From DASZQY01 sp036511595 (GTDB lineage: Bacteria > Pseudomonadota > Alphaproteobacteria > Rhizobiales > Kaistiaceae): a stretch of 37,850 bases of DNA. Of this stretch, positions 16,716-25,235 are shown in pieces (the stretch's first letter is position 1; the number at the start of each line of letters is the position of its first letter). Both the position numbers and the translations under genes were made by a program. The notes beneath the pieces are model-generated. The model searched no databases and had not been told where the DNA came from. It worked only from the letters and a program-made list of their open reading frames with translations. The stretch lies in contig DATCBY010000068.1 of assembly GCA_036511595.1 (NCBI GenBank), forward strand, positions 1 to 37,850, read 5' to 3'.

Positions 16716-18650
16716 TTAGGCTAGACGGGTGGCCGGTACGGTCTGCGGCCGGCCGAGTGCCGCGAACACTGCCGTGACGATTCCGGCGGAATCCAGTCCG
16801 GCGGCCGCAATCATCGTCTCCGGCTTGTTCTGTTCGATGAAGCGGTCGGGCATGGCCAGAGTGCGCACTTTCAGGCTGCCGCTGCGGGCATTGTCGAGCG
16901 CCCCGCTTCGCGCCAGGTGATCGAGCACCTGCGCGCCAAACCCGCCGCCCGCGCCTTCTTCCACCGTGATCAGCACCTCGTGGTGGCGCGCCAGCCGGTC
17001 GATCAGCGCAGTGTCGAGCGGCTTGGCGAAGCGCGCATCGGCCACCGTCGTCGGCAGCCCATACGCCTCCAGTTCTTCCGCCGCTTTCAGCGCATCGGCG
17101 AGCCGCGTCCCGAACGACAGGATGGCGACCTTGCCGCCTTCGCGCAGCGTTCGCCCGACGCCGATTTCCAGCGGCACGCCGACATCCGGCAGATCGACAC
17201 CGACTCCGTCGCCGCGCGGGTAGCGGAACGATGACGGCCGGTCGTCGATCGCCGCGGCCGTCGCCACCATGTGGACCAGTTCGGCTTCGTCCGCCGCCGC
17301 CATCACCACGAAGCCGGGCAGGCAGGCGAGGTATGTCGTGTCGAAGGCCCCGGCATGCGTCGGCCCATCGGCGCCGACGTAGCCCGCCCGGTCGATGGCG
17401 AAGCGCACCGGCAATTTCTGGATCGCCACGTCATGTACGATCTGGTCGTACGCACGCTGCAGGAACGTCGAATAGATCGCCGCGAACGGCTTGTAGCCCT
17501 CCGTCGCCAGTCCGGCGGCGAAGGTGATCGCGTGCTGCTCGGCGATGCCCACGTCGAACGTGCGCGTCGGGAAGCGCTCGCCGAAGAGATCGAGCCCGGT
17601 GCCCGCCGGCATGGCCGCCGTGATGGCAACGATGCGATCGTCTTTTTCCGCTTCCTTGATCAGCGCATTGGCGAAGACGCGGGTGTAGGAAGGCGCGTTG
17701 GTCGCGGCCTTCGCCTGCTTGCCGGTCACCACGTCGAACTTCGCCACGCCGTGATACTTGTCGTCCGAGGCTTCCGCCGGCGCGTAGCCCTTGCCCTTTT
17801 GCGTGACGACGTGGACGAGGATCGGGCCGTTGCGCGTGTCGCGCACGTTCTTCAGGACGGGCAGCAGGTGGTCGAGGTTATGTCCGTCGATCGGCCCGAC
17901 GTAGTAGAAGCCGAGTTCCTCGAACATGGTGCCGCCGGTCCAGTAGCTGCGCGCGAATTCCTCAGTGAGCTTGGCCTTGTCGCGGAAGAAGCGCGGCAGC
18001 CGGCTGGCGATGCGTTTCGCCATCTGGCGAAAGCGCCGGTAGGTGCGGCCGGAAACCAGCCGCGCCAGATGCGCCGACATCGCGCCCACCGGCGGCGCGA
18101 TCGACATGTCGTTGTCGTTGAGGATGACGATCAGCCGCGATCTCAGGTGGCCGGCGTTATTCATCGCCTCGTACGCCATGCCTGCCGACATGGCGCCGTC
18201 GCCGATCACCGCGACGACGTTGTTCTCGCGCCCGTCGAGATCGCGCGCCACCGCCATGCCGAGCGCCGCCGAGATCGAGGTCGAAGAATGCGCCGCGCCG
18301 AACGGGTCGTACTGGCTTTCCGAGCGCCGGGTGAAGCCGGAAAGCCCGCCCGGCGCCCGCAGCGTCCGGATGCGCTCGCGCCGTCCGGTCAGGATCTTGT
18401 GCGGATAGGCCTGATGGCCGACGTCCCAGATGAGCCGGTCGCGCGGCGTATCGAAGACGTAGTGGAGCGCCACCGTCAGCTCGACCACGCCAAGCCCGGC
18501 GCCGAGATGACCGCCGGTCACCGAAACCGCCGAAATCGTCTCCCGCCGCAGCTCCTCCGCGACCTGTTTCAGGTCCGATTCCGGCAGGCGTCGCAGATCG
18601 TCCGGCGTGTCGATCCGGTCGAGCAGGGGGGTCGCGAAATCGGCGCTCAA
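16716..18650 (-). CDS. dxs: 1-deoxy-D-xylulose-5-phosphate synthase
   Basis: A thiamine-diphosphate enzyme, first step of the MEP isoprenoid pathway (pyruvate plus glyceraldehyde-3-phosphate). It has TGGHLGAGLGVVELT, IWDVGHQAYPHK, the ThDP motif GDGAMSAGMAYEAMNNAG, GPIDGHN, the catalytic region FDVGIAEQHAITFAAG and DRAGYVGADGPTHAG. I chose TTG 18650 because it places LLDRIDTPDDLR about ten residues in, as in relatives (644 aa). The frame is open to GTG 18728 (670 aa), which would add a basic tail not typical of the family; neither has a strong Shine-Dalgarno sequence. The stop overlaps a possible MFS start. Activity would feed quinone, heme a side chain and hopanoid synthesis. Confidence 0.93.
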   Translation of the reverse strand: MSADFATPLLDRIDTPDDLRRLPESDLKQVAEELRRETISAVSVTGGHLGAGLGVVELTVALHYVFDTPRDRLIWDVGHQAYPHKILTGRRERIRTLRAPGGLSGFTRRSESQYDPFGAAHSSTSISAALGMAVARDLDGRENNVVAVIGDGAMSAGMAYEAMNNAGHLRSRLIVILNDNDMSIAPPVGAMSAHLARLVSGRTYRRFRQMAKRIASRLPRFFRDKAKLTEEFARSYWTGGTMFEELGFYYVGPIDGHNLDHLLPVLKNVRDTRNGPILVHVVTQKGKGYAPAEASDDKYHGVAKFDVVTGKQAKAATNAPSYTRVFANALIKEAEKDDRIVAITAAMPAGTGLDLFGERFPTRTFDVGIAEQHAITFAAGLATEGYKPFAAIYSTFLQRAYDQIVHDVAIQKLPVRFAIDRAGYVGADGPTHAGAFDTTYLACLPGFVVMAAADEAELVHMVATAAAIDDRPSSFRYPRGDGVGVDLPDVGVPLEIGVGRTLREGGKVAILSFGTRLADALKAAEELEAYGLPTTVADARFAKPLDTALIDRLARHHEVLITVEEGAGGGFGAQVLDHLARSGALDNARSGSLKVRTLAMPDRFIEQNKPETMIAAAGLDSAGIVTAVFAALGRPQTVPATRLA

Positions 18651-18858
18651 GGTGAGAGAATCCGCTGGAAATGCCTGATGGCGCACCCTTACACGGCCGG
18701 ATTGCGGGCGCAATGTGACCGCGACCACGCCTGTTTCGGGAGCGAGATGAAATCTCTCTCGTCGTCGAAGCGGCCTTTTTCCACGCGGTTGCCTCCCCCA
18801 TGGCGCCCTCTAGAATGTCCTGTCGGCCGGCACCAGCAGGCCAAACGGGGGACGCAAG

Positions 18859-19584
18859 ATGGATCAGGCAAACGACCCGCGCGTCATCCGAACTCTGGGC
18901 GGCGCTTTCATAGCGTTCGCTGTCGCGTTCAACGTCCCGTACGCGTGGCTCGCATCCGTTTTCAACTACCCGGCCGTTTTGCGCCGCCCGCCGGGTGAGA
19001 TTCTGGAAGCCTTTGCCGCGGCCGGCACCTCGCTGATCCTGATCTGGGTGATGTTCGCCTTCGCCGCGCTGCTTCTGGCGCCGATTGCGGTTGGCGTGGC
19101 AATCGTCACCCAGAGGAGCGGGCGCGCTTCCTTCGCCATCGCCGAGCTGGGCGTGGCGGCGGCGCTGGCGCAAGCCATCGGCCTGTCGCGCTGGGTCTAT
19201 GCCGTGCCCGGCCTTGCGGCGCGCTGGACGGCGAGCCCGGCCGGCTCTGAGACGCGGGCGATGATCGAGGCCATGTTCGCGACCCTGCATCAGTTTGCCG
19301 GCGTCGGAATCGGCGAGGCGATCGGTCAGACGCTGACGGCGCTCTGGCTCATCGCCGTCGCCATCGGGCAGCTGCGCCATCCGCGCTTCGGCCGCGCCAT
19401 CGGCACCGTCGGGCTGATCGGCGGGATTGTGCTGTTGCTCGGCCTGGTCGAGGGACTGGCGACCGTCATCCGGTTCGATCCGGGCATCTTCAGCTTCGCC
19501 GCGCTCGTCGGCTTCCTCGTGCTGACGCTGTGGCTGATCTGGACCGGCGTGCTCTGCATCGCGCGGCCGGCTGCCGTCGGTTAG
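18859..19584 (+). CDS. DUF4386-like membrane protein
   Basis: A 241-aa protein with six or so hydrophobic helices. ATG 18859 is preceded by GGGGGAC. Features are an N-terminal NDPRVIRTLGGAFIAFAVAF, PYAWLASVFNYPAVLRRPPG, and a helix-rich remainder with a RWVYAVPGLA loop. The pattern (start helix, FDYPxILRxPxGEIL) matches DUF4386 proteins as I remember them; function unknown. It is read rightward between the leftward dxs and xseB, so it probably arrived as an insertion into an otherwise leftward cluster. Its 3' end is four bases from the xseB stop. Confidence 0.7.
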   Translation: MDQANDPRVIRTLGGAFIAFAVAFNVPYAWLASVFNYPAVLRRPPGEILEAFAAAGTSLILIWVMFAFAALLLAPIAVGVAIVTQRSGRASFAIAELGVAAALAQAIGLSRWVYAVPGLAARWTASPAGSETRAMIEAMFATLHQFAGVGIGEAIGQTLTALWLIAVAIGQLRHPRFGRAIGTVGLIGGIVLLLGLVEGLATVIRFDPGIFSFAALVGFLVLTLWLIWTGVLCIARPAAVG

Positions 19585-19588
19585 GCGC

Positions 19589-19840
19589 CTAATCCCGGTC
19601 GAGCGGTTCGATCCCGATCGGCTTTCCGGCGGGCGACAGGCGAATTTTCTCCACCCGCTCCTCCGCTTCCTTGAGGAGTGCGGCGCAGCGTTTCTTCAGC
19701 GCCTCGCCGCGCTCGTAGATCGCGATCGATTCGGCGAGCGGCACGTCGCCCCGCTCCAGCCGGCCGACGATCAGCTCAAGCTCCGCGAGCGCCTTCTCGA
19801 AGGTCATTTCCTCCACTGCTGGGATCTTCGCCTCGGCCAT
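19589..19840 (-). CDS. xseB: Exodeoxyribonuclease VII small subunit
   Basis: An 83-aa coiled-coil subunit of exonuclease VII, which degrades single-stranded DNA with XseA. The signature MTFEKALAELELIVGRLERG, followed by VPLAESIAIYERGEALKKRC, is the whole domain. ATG 19840 has AAGGA about eight bases upstream. Only 25 bases separate it from the HDAC-like gene upstream; xseA is not in the window. The neighbourhood HDAC, xseB, dxs is common in Hyphomicrobiales. Confidence 0.95.
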   Translation of the reverse strand: MAEAKIPAVEEMTFEKALAELELIVGRLERGDVPLAESIAIYERGEALKKRCAALLKEAEERVEKIRLSPAGKPIGIEPLDRD

Positions 19841-19865
19841 CCGATTTCCTTCAAGCTCTTTGGGG

Positions 19866-20792
19866 CTATGCCTGCATCAGTGTTGTCACGTGTGCCGCCA
19901 CCGAGTCCGCCAGCCCGGTCAGATCATAACCGCCTTCCAGCAGGCTGACGATCCGGCCCCCGCAGCGCCGGTCGGCGATGTCCATCACCGCCTTGGTCGC
20001 CCAGGCGAAATCGCTTTTCTTGAGGTTGACCGAGGCGAGCGGATCGCGCCAGTGCGCGTCGAAGCCGGCGGAAATGATGATGAGGTCGGGGGCAAAGGCT
20101 TCCAGCGCCGGCAGGATGCGCTCACCCATCGCCTCGGCGAATTCGTCCCCCTCGTCGCCCGCCGCGAGCGGTGCGTTGACGATATTGCCGACGCCCGTTT
20201 CCGACATCGCGCCGGTGCCCGGGTAGAGCGGCATCTGGTGGGTCGAGGCATAAAGCACGGACGGGTCCGACCAGAAGATCGCCTGCGTGCCGTTGCCGTG
20301 GTGGACATCCCAGTCGACGATCGCCACGCGGCCGATGCCGTGCTTGTCCTGGGCGTGGCGGGCCGCGATCGCCGCGTTGTTGAAGAGGCAAAAGCCCATC
20401 GGCTTGTCCGTCTCGGCGTGGTGCCCGGGCGGGCGAAGCGCCGCGAACGCATTTGCCGCCGCGCCGCCCACCACCGTATCGACGGCGAGACAGGCCGCGC
20501 CCGCGGCGCACAGCGCCACCGCAAAACTTTCCGGGCAGAGATAGGAGTCCGCCTCGATCTGGGCCACGCCCTCGGCGGGAACCGCCGCCTGCAATTCGTT
20601 GACGTAGGCGGCCGTGTGCGCCAGCAGGATGCGGTCGGGGAGGGCGCTCGGCGCCCGCGCGCGTGTCAGTCCGGCGAAGGCATCGTGGGCCAGCGCCGTC
20701 TCGATGGCGCTCAGCCGCTCCGGCCGCTCGGGATGGCCGGGAGGCACCCGGTGCTGGCGAAAGATCGGATCCTGGATGAGAAGCGTGGCCAA
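19866..20792 (-). CDS. Histone-deacetylase-family amidohydrolase
   Basis: A 308-aa Zn amidohydrolase of the HDAC/acetylpolyamine-deacetylase family. Family motifs are HPERPERL near the N-terminus, RPPGHHAE (proton-relay His pair), DWDVHHGNGTQ (Zn-binding Asp and His), LYPGTGA, ISAGFDAH (second Zn-binding Asp) and LLEGGYDL. Bacterial members deacylate acetylpolyamines or other acyl-amines; the substrate is not decidable. Probably in one transcript with xseB and possibly the upstream crotonase gene (98-base gap). Confidence 0.93.
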   Translation of the reverse strand: MATLLIQDPIFRQHRVPPGHPERPERLSAIETALAHDAFAGLTRARAPSALPDRILLAHTAAYVNELQAAVPAEGVAQIEADSYLCPESFAVALCAAGAACLAVDTVVGGAAANAFAALRPPGHHAETDKPMGFCLFNNAAIAARHAQDKHGIGRVAIVDWDVHHGNGTQAIFWSDPSVLYASTHQMPLYPGTGAMSETGVGNIVNAPLAAGDEGDEFAEAMGERILPALEAFAPDLIIISAGFDAHWRDPLASVNLKKSDFAWATKAVMDIADRRCGGRIVSLLEGGYDLTGLADSVAAHVTTLMQA

Positions 20793-20890
20793 GCCTGTTT
20801 TTCCATGTCCGCTGCCGGTGCATCTTTACGCGGCGCCTATGCCGACCGCTACCTTGCCGCGTCGAATTTTTGGTGGACCGACGCCAGCGT

Positions 20891-21640
20891 CTAGCGCTGC
20901 TGGTCGATGTAGGCCTGCAGGGCGTCGCGCGCTGCCGGCGACTTCAAGAGTTCGGTGAAGCTCGCCGCCTCCTGGTCGATGCGCTGGGCCACTTCGCGGC
21001 GCTCGCCGCGCATGAGCCGGCGCACCGCCCGCACGGCCTCCGGCGGCTTCGCCGCGAGGGAATAGGCGGCGTCCTGGCCGGCACTCTCCACTTCCTCCGG
21101 CGGCACCACGCGATTGACCAGCCCCGCCTCGCGCGCCTGCCGCGCGTCGAAGTGGTCGCCCATGACCAGCAGGCCGAAGGCGCGGTGGTAGCCAAGCAGC
21201 CGTGGGGCCAGGAGGCTGGCGCCCGCGTCCGGCGTCAATCCGATGTCCACGAACGGCGCCGCAAAGCTCGCCCATTCGCTGGCGACGACGTAGTCGCAAA
21301 GCAGCAGGAGGGTGGTGCCGAAGCCGAAAACCGGCCCGTCCACCGCGGCGATCACTGGCTTGTCGATGGTCGCCAGCGTCTTGCTCAGCCTGAGAACGCT
21401 CTGCCCGAAGCTGCCGTCCCGGGCGAACCTCTCCAGTTCCAGCCGGTCGTGGCCGGAAGTGAAGAGGCCGGGGGTTCCCACCAGCAGGATAGCCCGCACC
21501 CGCGACGAGCTTTCCCCGAAGGCGACGGCGTCCGCCGCCGCCTCGCACATGGCCGACGTCAGCGCGTTCTCCGCCTCCATCCGGTCGAAGCGCACGGTCT
21601 GCACGCCGTTGGAAACATCGGTGGTGAGATGGTTGATCAT
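20891..21640 (-). CDS. Crotonase-fold enoyl-CoA isomerase/hydratase-like protein
   Basis: A 249-aa crotonase from ATG 21640. It has the CoA oxyanion segments LFTSGHDRLELE and VFGFGTTLLLLCDY. Both hydratase glutamates are absent: Thr stands in the GGGCE position and Phe130 in the PE position. Asp138 in LTPDAGAS matches the PaaG/ECI2 type, where this acid catalyses delta3-delta2 enoyl-CoA isomerisation. It is therefore better called an isomerase-like enzyme than a true hydratase. The frame extends far upstream, but that part is antisense to the Sua5 gene and not crotonase-like. Confidence 0.87.
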   Translation of the reverse strand: MINHLTTDVSNGVQTVRFDRMEAENALTSAMCEAAADAVAFGESSSRVRAILLVGTPGLFTSGHDRLELERFARDGSFGQSVLRLSKTLATIDKPVIAAVDGPVFGFGTTLLLLCDYVVASEWASFAAPFVDIGLTPDAGASLLAPRLLGYHRAFGLLVMGDHFDARQAREAGLVNRVVPPEEVESAGQDAAYSLAAKPPEAVRAVRRLMRGERREVAQRIDQEAASFTELLKSPAARDALQAYIDQQR

Positions 21641-21823
21641 TCCCGGCGCGGTTCCCCCCCACACTCGTCGACGCCGCGGCCGTGCGGTATCCAGCCCCGT
21701 CTCCGGTTGCTCCGGAGACACTTGTCCTTGGGTCCTTCGTAAGCCGTATGCCCCTCGGATGACAACCTTTCCTTCACAGCCTGCCGGTTGACGGAACGGG
21801 GCGACCGGGCCATTGCAGCCTCG

Positions 21824-22813
21824 ATGACAGGCAAGGCCGCGCAGCTTCCGCATATCGTACTCGCCGCCAGGCGCGAGGCGATACCCTTGGCGGTTGCGGC
21901 GCTGCGGGCGGGAAATCTGGTCGGCATGCCGACCGAGACGGTCTATGGCCTCGCCGCCGATGCCGCCGACGCAACTGCCGTCGGCGCGATATTTCTCGCC
22001 AAGGGGCGCCCGCGCTTCAATCCGCTCATCGTTCACGTCGTCGATAGGCATGCCGCCGGCGCCGTCGGCGTGCTTGCTCCGGCCGCCGAACGGCTGGCGG
22101 AAGCCTTCTGGCCGGGCCCGTTGACCCTCGTTGTCGCAAGACAGCCCGCCGCGCCGATCGCCGGTATCGCCCTTGCCGGGCTGTCGACCGTGGCGATCCG
22201 CGTCCCCGCCCATCCGGTCGCCCGCGCGCTGCTCGCTGCCTTCAGCGGTCCGCTGGTGGCGCCGAGCGCCAACCGTTCCGGCCATGTCAGCGCCACCGCC
22301 GCGGCCCATGTTGTCGCGGACCTTGGCGCCGCGGTCGCGGTGATCCTCGACGCCGGGCCGACGGCGATCGGCATCGAGTCGACCATTGTCGGCCTTGCCG
22401 GCGACCGCCCGATACTTCTCCGCGCCGGCGCCGTCCCGCGCGCGGCCATCGAGCAGGTCCTCGGCACCCGCCTGACGATGGCCGATTCCGATCGCGAATC
22501 CCCGCAAGCCCCCGGCATGCTCGCTTCCCATTACGCTCCGGCGGCGATGATCCGTCTGGAAGCAACTTCCGTGCGGCCCGGCGAAGCCCTGCTCGCGTTT
22601 GGTCGAACGCTCCCCGCGAACGCCGCCGCCGCGGTTGCCGTGGTCAATCTCAGTCCGACGGGAAATCTCGCCGAAGCAGCCACCAACTTCTTCGCCGCAC
22701 TGCGCACGCTGGATGCGCAAGCCGCGAGTATCGCCGTGGCGCCAATTCCCGACGAGGGCCTCGGCGAAGCCATCAACGACCGCCTTCGCCGCGCCGCCGC
22801 ACCGAGGAACTGA
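21824..22813 (+). CDS. Threonylcarbamoyl-AMP synthase, Sua5 type
   Basis: A 329-aa full-length Sua5 protein that makes the activated intermediate for tRNA t6A37 modification from threonine, bicarbonate and ATP. The YrdC domain (about 15-205) has VGMPTETVYGLAADA, KGRPRFNPLIVHV and SANRSGHVS; the smaller Sua5 domain follows a linker with SPQAPGMLASHYAP. ATG 21824 starts MTGKAAQLP; a TTG start at 21788 is possible. Read rightward, divergent from the crotonase gene, and followed by a copy of the palindromic repeat. Confidence 0.92.
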   Translation: MTGKAAQLPHIVLAARREAIPLAVAALRAGNLVGMPTETVYGLAADAADATAVGAIFLAKGRPRFNPLIVHVVDRHAAGAVGVLAPAAERLAEAFWPGPLTLVVARQPAAPIAGIALAGLSTVAIRVPAHPVARALLAAFSGPLVAPSANRSGHVSATAAAHVVADLGAAVAVILDAGPTAIGIESTIVGLAGDRPILLRAGAVPRAAIEQVLGTRLTMADSDRESPQAPGMLASHYAPAAMIRLEATSVRPGEALLAFGRTLPANAAAAVAVVNLSPTGNLAEAATNFFAALRTLDAQAASIAVAPIPDEGLGEAINDRLRRAAAPRN

Positions 22814-22829
22814 AGGCGCTTGTTTTAAT

Positions 22830-22966
22830 CCCTCCTCGGCGAAGCCGGGGAGGGGAGACCACGCGGAGCGTGGTGGGTGAGGAACGGTTCGCAGTAGCGA
22901 ACGAAACAGGCCAGTGGCCTTTTTCGAGCGACGAACGCCCGAGCGCAAGCGAGGGCGGGAGGGAAG
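22830..22966. repeat. Mosaic palindromic intergenic repeat, copy A
   Basis: A run of about five adjacent hairpins: CCTCGGC-GAA-GCCGGGG, CCACGC-GGA-GCGTGG, GTTCGC-AGTA-GCGAAC, AGGCCA-G-TGGCCT, and CGCCC...GGGCG. It lies between Sua5 and the dnaJ-like gene, which converge, and may end both transcripts. Parts recur at 28150 and 36278 (see those entries). It is the fullest of the three copies. Confidence 0.7.
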
Positions 22967-22998
22967 TCCTACGCCACACCCCAGCGCCCACTCACGCG

Positions 22999-23982
22999 CT
23001 ATTCCGGCTGGGGTTCCTCGTCGCGCGCGCGGTAGCGGTGTCCCGCGCGCCAATTCTTCATCAGCCCCTCGAGTTCGTCGTCGCCGCCCTCGGGCAGCAC
23101 GATGCGCAGCGTGACCAGCAGGTCGCCGCGCCCGCCGCCATGATGCGGCAGTCCCTTACCCTTGAGCCTCAGCGCGCGTCCGCCGCTGGTTCGGGCCGGC
23201 ACCGTCAGCGTCACCGGCCCGTCGAGCGTCGGCACGCGTATCTTGGCGCCGAGCACCGCCTCGTCGAGCGTAATCGCTACGTCGCGGCGCAGCGTATCGC
23301 CGTCGACGCGATAGTCCGGGTGCGGCACCAAATCCACGGTGACCATCGCATCGCCCGGCGCCCCGCCGAGCGCGCCCGGCTGGCCCTGGCCCTTCAACCG
23401 CACCGCCTGGCCCGAACGCGTGCCGGGCGGGATCGTTACCTCGACGGTGTGCCGGGTCGGCAGGTCGACGCGCACCTTCTCGCCGTTGACGAGCTGCTCG
23501 AGCGTCACCGCGACCGATGCGGTTACGTCCTCGCCCCGTGTTGCCTGCGCACCGCGTGGCGGCGCTTTGGTGGCCCGGCCGAAGCCGCCGAGGATGTCGC
23601 TGAGGATGTCGTCGGAGAAGGGATCGCCGTCGCCGGCTGGACCGCCGCCGGTCGCCCAGCGGAAGCGCGTGCCCCCGCCCGGATTGAAGCCGCCGCCCGG
23701 ATTGGGATTGTTGGCGCGCGTCGGCCCTTGCCCAAATCCATCAAAGCCCTGGAAGCGCGGCTTGCCGTCGGTGCCGATCTCGCCGCGGTCGAACTGCTTG
23801 CGCTTCGCCTTGTCGCCGACGATCTCATAGGCCGAATTCGCCTCGGAAAAACGCTCCTTGGCTTTCGGGTCGGTCTTGTTCTGGTCGGGGTGGTGCTTCT
23901 TGGCGAGCTTGCGATAGGCCGATTTGATCTCGGCCTCGCTCGCCATCTTGCTCACACCGAGGACTTCATAGGGATCGCGCAT
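22999..23982 (-). CDS. DnaJ-family co-chaperone without zinc finger (CbpA-like)
   Basis: A 327-aa type II J-protein that stimulates DnaK ATPase and delivers substrates. The J-domain (about 4-68) has the HPD motif (31-33) in KKHHPDQNKTDP. A Gly-rich linker (about 75-125, many GF and GG) leads to two C-terminal beta domains (VTLEQLVNGEKVRVDLP, then ITLDEAVLGAKIRVPTLDG). No CxxCxGxG repeats, so it is not DnaJ itself. Convergent with Sua5 and codirectional with the RT0821-like lipoprotein gene upstream. Confidence 0.92.
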   Translation of the reverse strand: MRDPYEVLGVSKMASEAEIKSAYRKLAKKHHPDQNKTDPKAKERFSEANSAYEIVGDKAKRKQFDRGEIGTDGKPRFQGFDGFGQGPTRANNPNPGGGFNPGGGTRFRWATGGGPAGDGDPFSDDILSDILGGFGRATKAPPRGAQATRGEDVTASVAVTLEQLVNGEKVRVDLPTRHTVEVTIPPGTRSGQAVRLKGQGQPGALGGAPGDAMVTVDLVPHPDYRVDGDTLRRDVAITLDEAVLGAKIRVPTLDGPVTLTVPARTSGGRALRLKGKGLPHHGGGRGDLLVTLRIVLPEGGDDELEGLMKNWRAGHRYRARDEEPQPE

Positions 23983-24086
23983 GGGCCGATGTTTAGCAGG
24001 TTACCGGCCGGGAAAGGCAATCGGCCGCGGAACCGCCAATATGGGGAGAGGACCGGCCAATTCCACCGGAACCCGAATGCCCGGTT

Positions 24087-24569
24087 CTACGAAAGCGTGG
24101 TGTCGTCCGCGACCACGGCGGTGAGCCGGGTGTGTCCGTCGGGCGCCGCGCAGGCATCGCCCCGGTAGCGGCGGATGCCGCGCATGTCGTTGATGGTGGC
24201 GGCAAAGGCCCGGCAAACGGTGGCGTCCTTGCGGGCGCCGACGGCGATGGCGAGATGCCCGCTGGAGCCGCTAATCGGGTTGACCCAGTCGAGACGGCTG
24301 GCCGCCACCGGAGCGCCTTCGGCGGTGCGCCGGATCGCTTCCCAGTCGGCAGGGTCGGAGGGGTCCGCGACGACAGCGCTGGCCAGGATCGGCCGAGCCC
24401 CGTTGCCGGCGGAAGCGAGCTTGCCCGGACCCGCCCCGGCCTCGCCGAAGGGCAGGCCCAGCCCGGCGCATCCGCCGAGCGAAAGTGCGATAACGGCGAG
24501 CGCTGCGGCGCGCAACGCAACGGACTGGCAGAGCTTGCCCGGCCCGCTATAAGAATTGCCCCGACGCAT
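24087..24569 (-). CDS. RT0821/Lpp0805-type surface lipoprotein
   Basis: A 160-aa protein. The signal peptide VALRAAALAVIALSLGGC ends in a lipobox LGGC, so it should be a lipoprotein. The C-terminal half, DWVNPISGSSGHLAIAVG, TVCRAFAATI and YRGDACAAPDG, matches the small surface-antigen domain named after Rickettsia RT0821 and Legionella Lpp0805 as I remember it. Function unknown. Divergent from pdxH, with which it is a frequent neighbour in this group. Confidence 0.75.
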   Translation of the reverse strand: MRRGNSYSGPGKLCQSVALRAAALAVIALSLGGCAGLGLPFGEAGAGPGKLASAGNGARPILASAVVADPSDPADWEAIRRTAEGAPVAASRLDWVNPISGSSGHLAIAVGARKDATVCRAFAATINDMRGIRRYRGDACAAPDGHTRLTAVVADDTTLS

Positions 24570-24622
24570 TTTACGAAAACTCCGTAGCCCCTGCGACCAC
24601 GGAGAATGGAAAAGAAACGTTA

Positions 24623-25216
24623 ATGAACCGTGACTTCACCGCAACAGCGGACCCAATTCGGCTTTTCGCGGAGTGGCTCGCCGAGGCGGAAGCGACCGAA
24701 CCGAACGATCCGAATGCGATGGCACTCGCCACCGTCGACGGCGACGGCCTGCCCGATGTGCGCATGGTTCTGCTCAAGGGCCACGACGCCCGTGGCTTCG
24801 TTTTCTATACCAACTTCGACAGCACCAAGGGCCGCCAGCTCATCGCCCATCCGCGGGCTGCGCTCGTCGTCCACTGGAAGAGCCTCCGCCGTCAGGTGCG
24901 GGTGAGGGGCTCCGTGACCGAGGTCACTCCTGCCGAGGCCGACGCCTATTTCGCCTCGCGCTCCCGCGGTAGCCAGGTCGGCGCCTGGGCAAGCATCCAG
25001 TCGCGCCCGCTGGAGTCGCGTGCAGCGCTGGAAAAAGCCGCGGCGGAGTATTCGGCGAAGTTTCCGGGAGCGGTGCCGCGTCCGCCCCACTGGTCCGGCT
25101 TCCGGCTCGCTCCCGTCGAGATCGAGTTCTGGCAGGACGGCGCTGCCCGCCTGCACGACCGTGTTGTCTTTCGCCGCATCGGCGATAAGTGGGAAAAGAC
25201 CCGGCTCAATCCGTAG
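24623..25216 (+). CDS. pdxH: Pyridoxamine/pyridoxine 5'-phosphate oxidase
   Basis: A 197-aa FMN enzyme making pyridoxal-5-phosphate from PNP or PMP. Family landmarks: PNAMALATVDGDGLPDVRMVLLK region, FYTNFDSTKGRQL, HWKSLRRQVRVRG (FMN and PLP contacts), SRGSQVGAWAS, GFRLAPVEIEFW and the C-terminal RLNP. ATG 24623 follows GGAAAAG. The aldo/keto reductase gene begins 19 bases after the stop. Confidence 0.95.
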   Translation: MNRDFTATADPIRLFAEWLAEAEATEPNDPNAMALATVDGDGLPDVRMVLLKGHDARGFVFYTNFDSTKGRQLIAHPRAALVVHWKSLRRQVRVRGSVTEVTPAEADAYFASRSRGSQVGAWASIQSRPLESRAALEKAAAEYSAKFPGAVPRPPHWSGFRLAPVEIEFWQDGAARLHDRVVFRRIGDKWEKTRLNP

Positions 25217-25235
25217 CCGCGCGAGGTAGGTGCAA

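Noticed and set aside
17271..18998. 575-aa plus-strand frame opposite dxs
   Set aside because: Antisense shadow of dxs; composition not protein-like.
21641..23053. Upstream extension of the crotonase frame by about 470 residues
   Set aside because: The added part is antisense to the Sua5 gene and unrelated to crotonases; ATG 21640 fits the family start.
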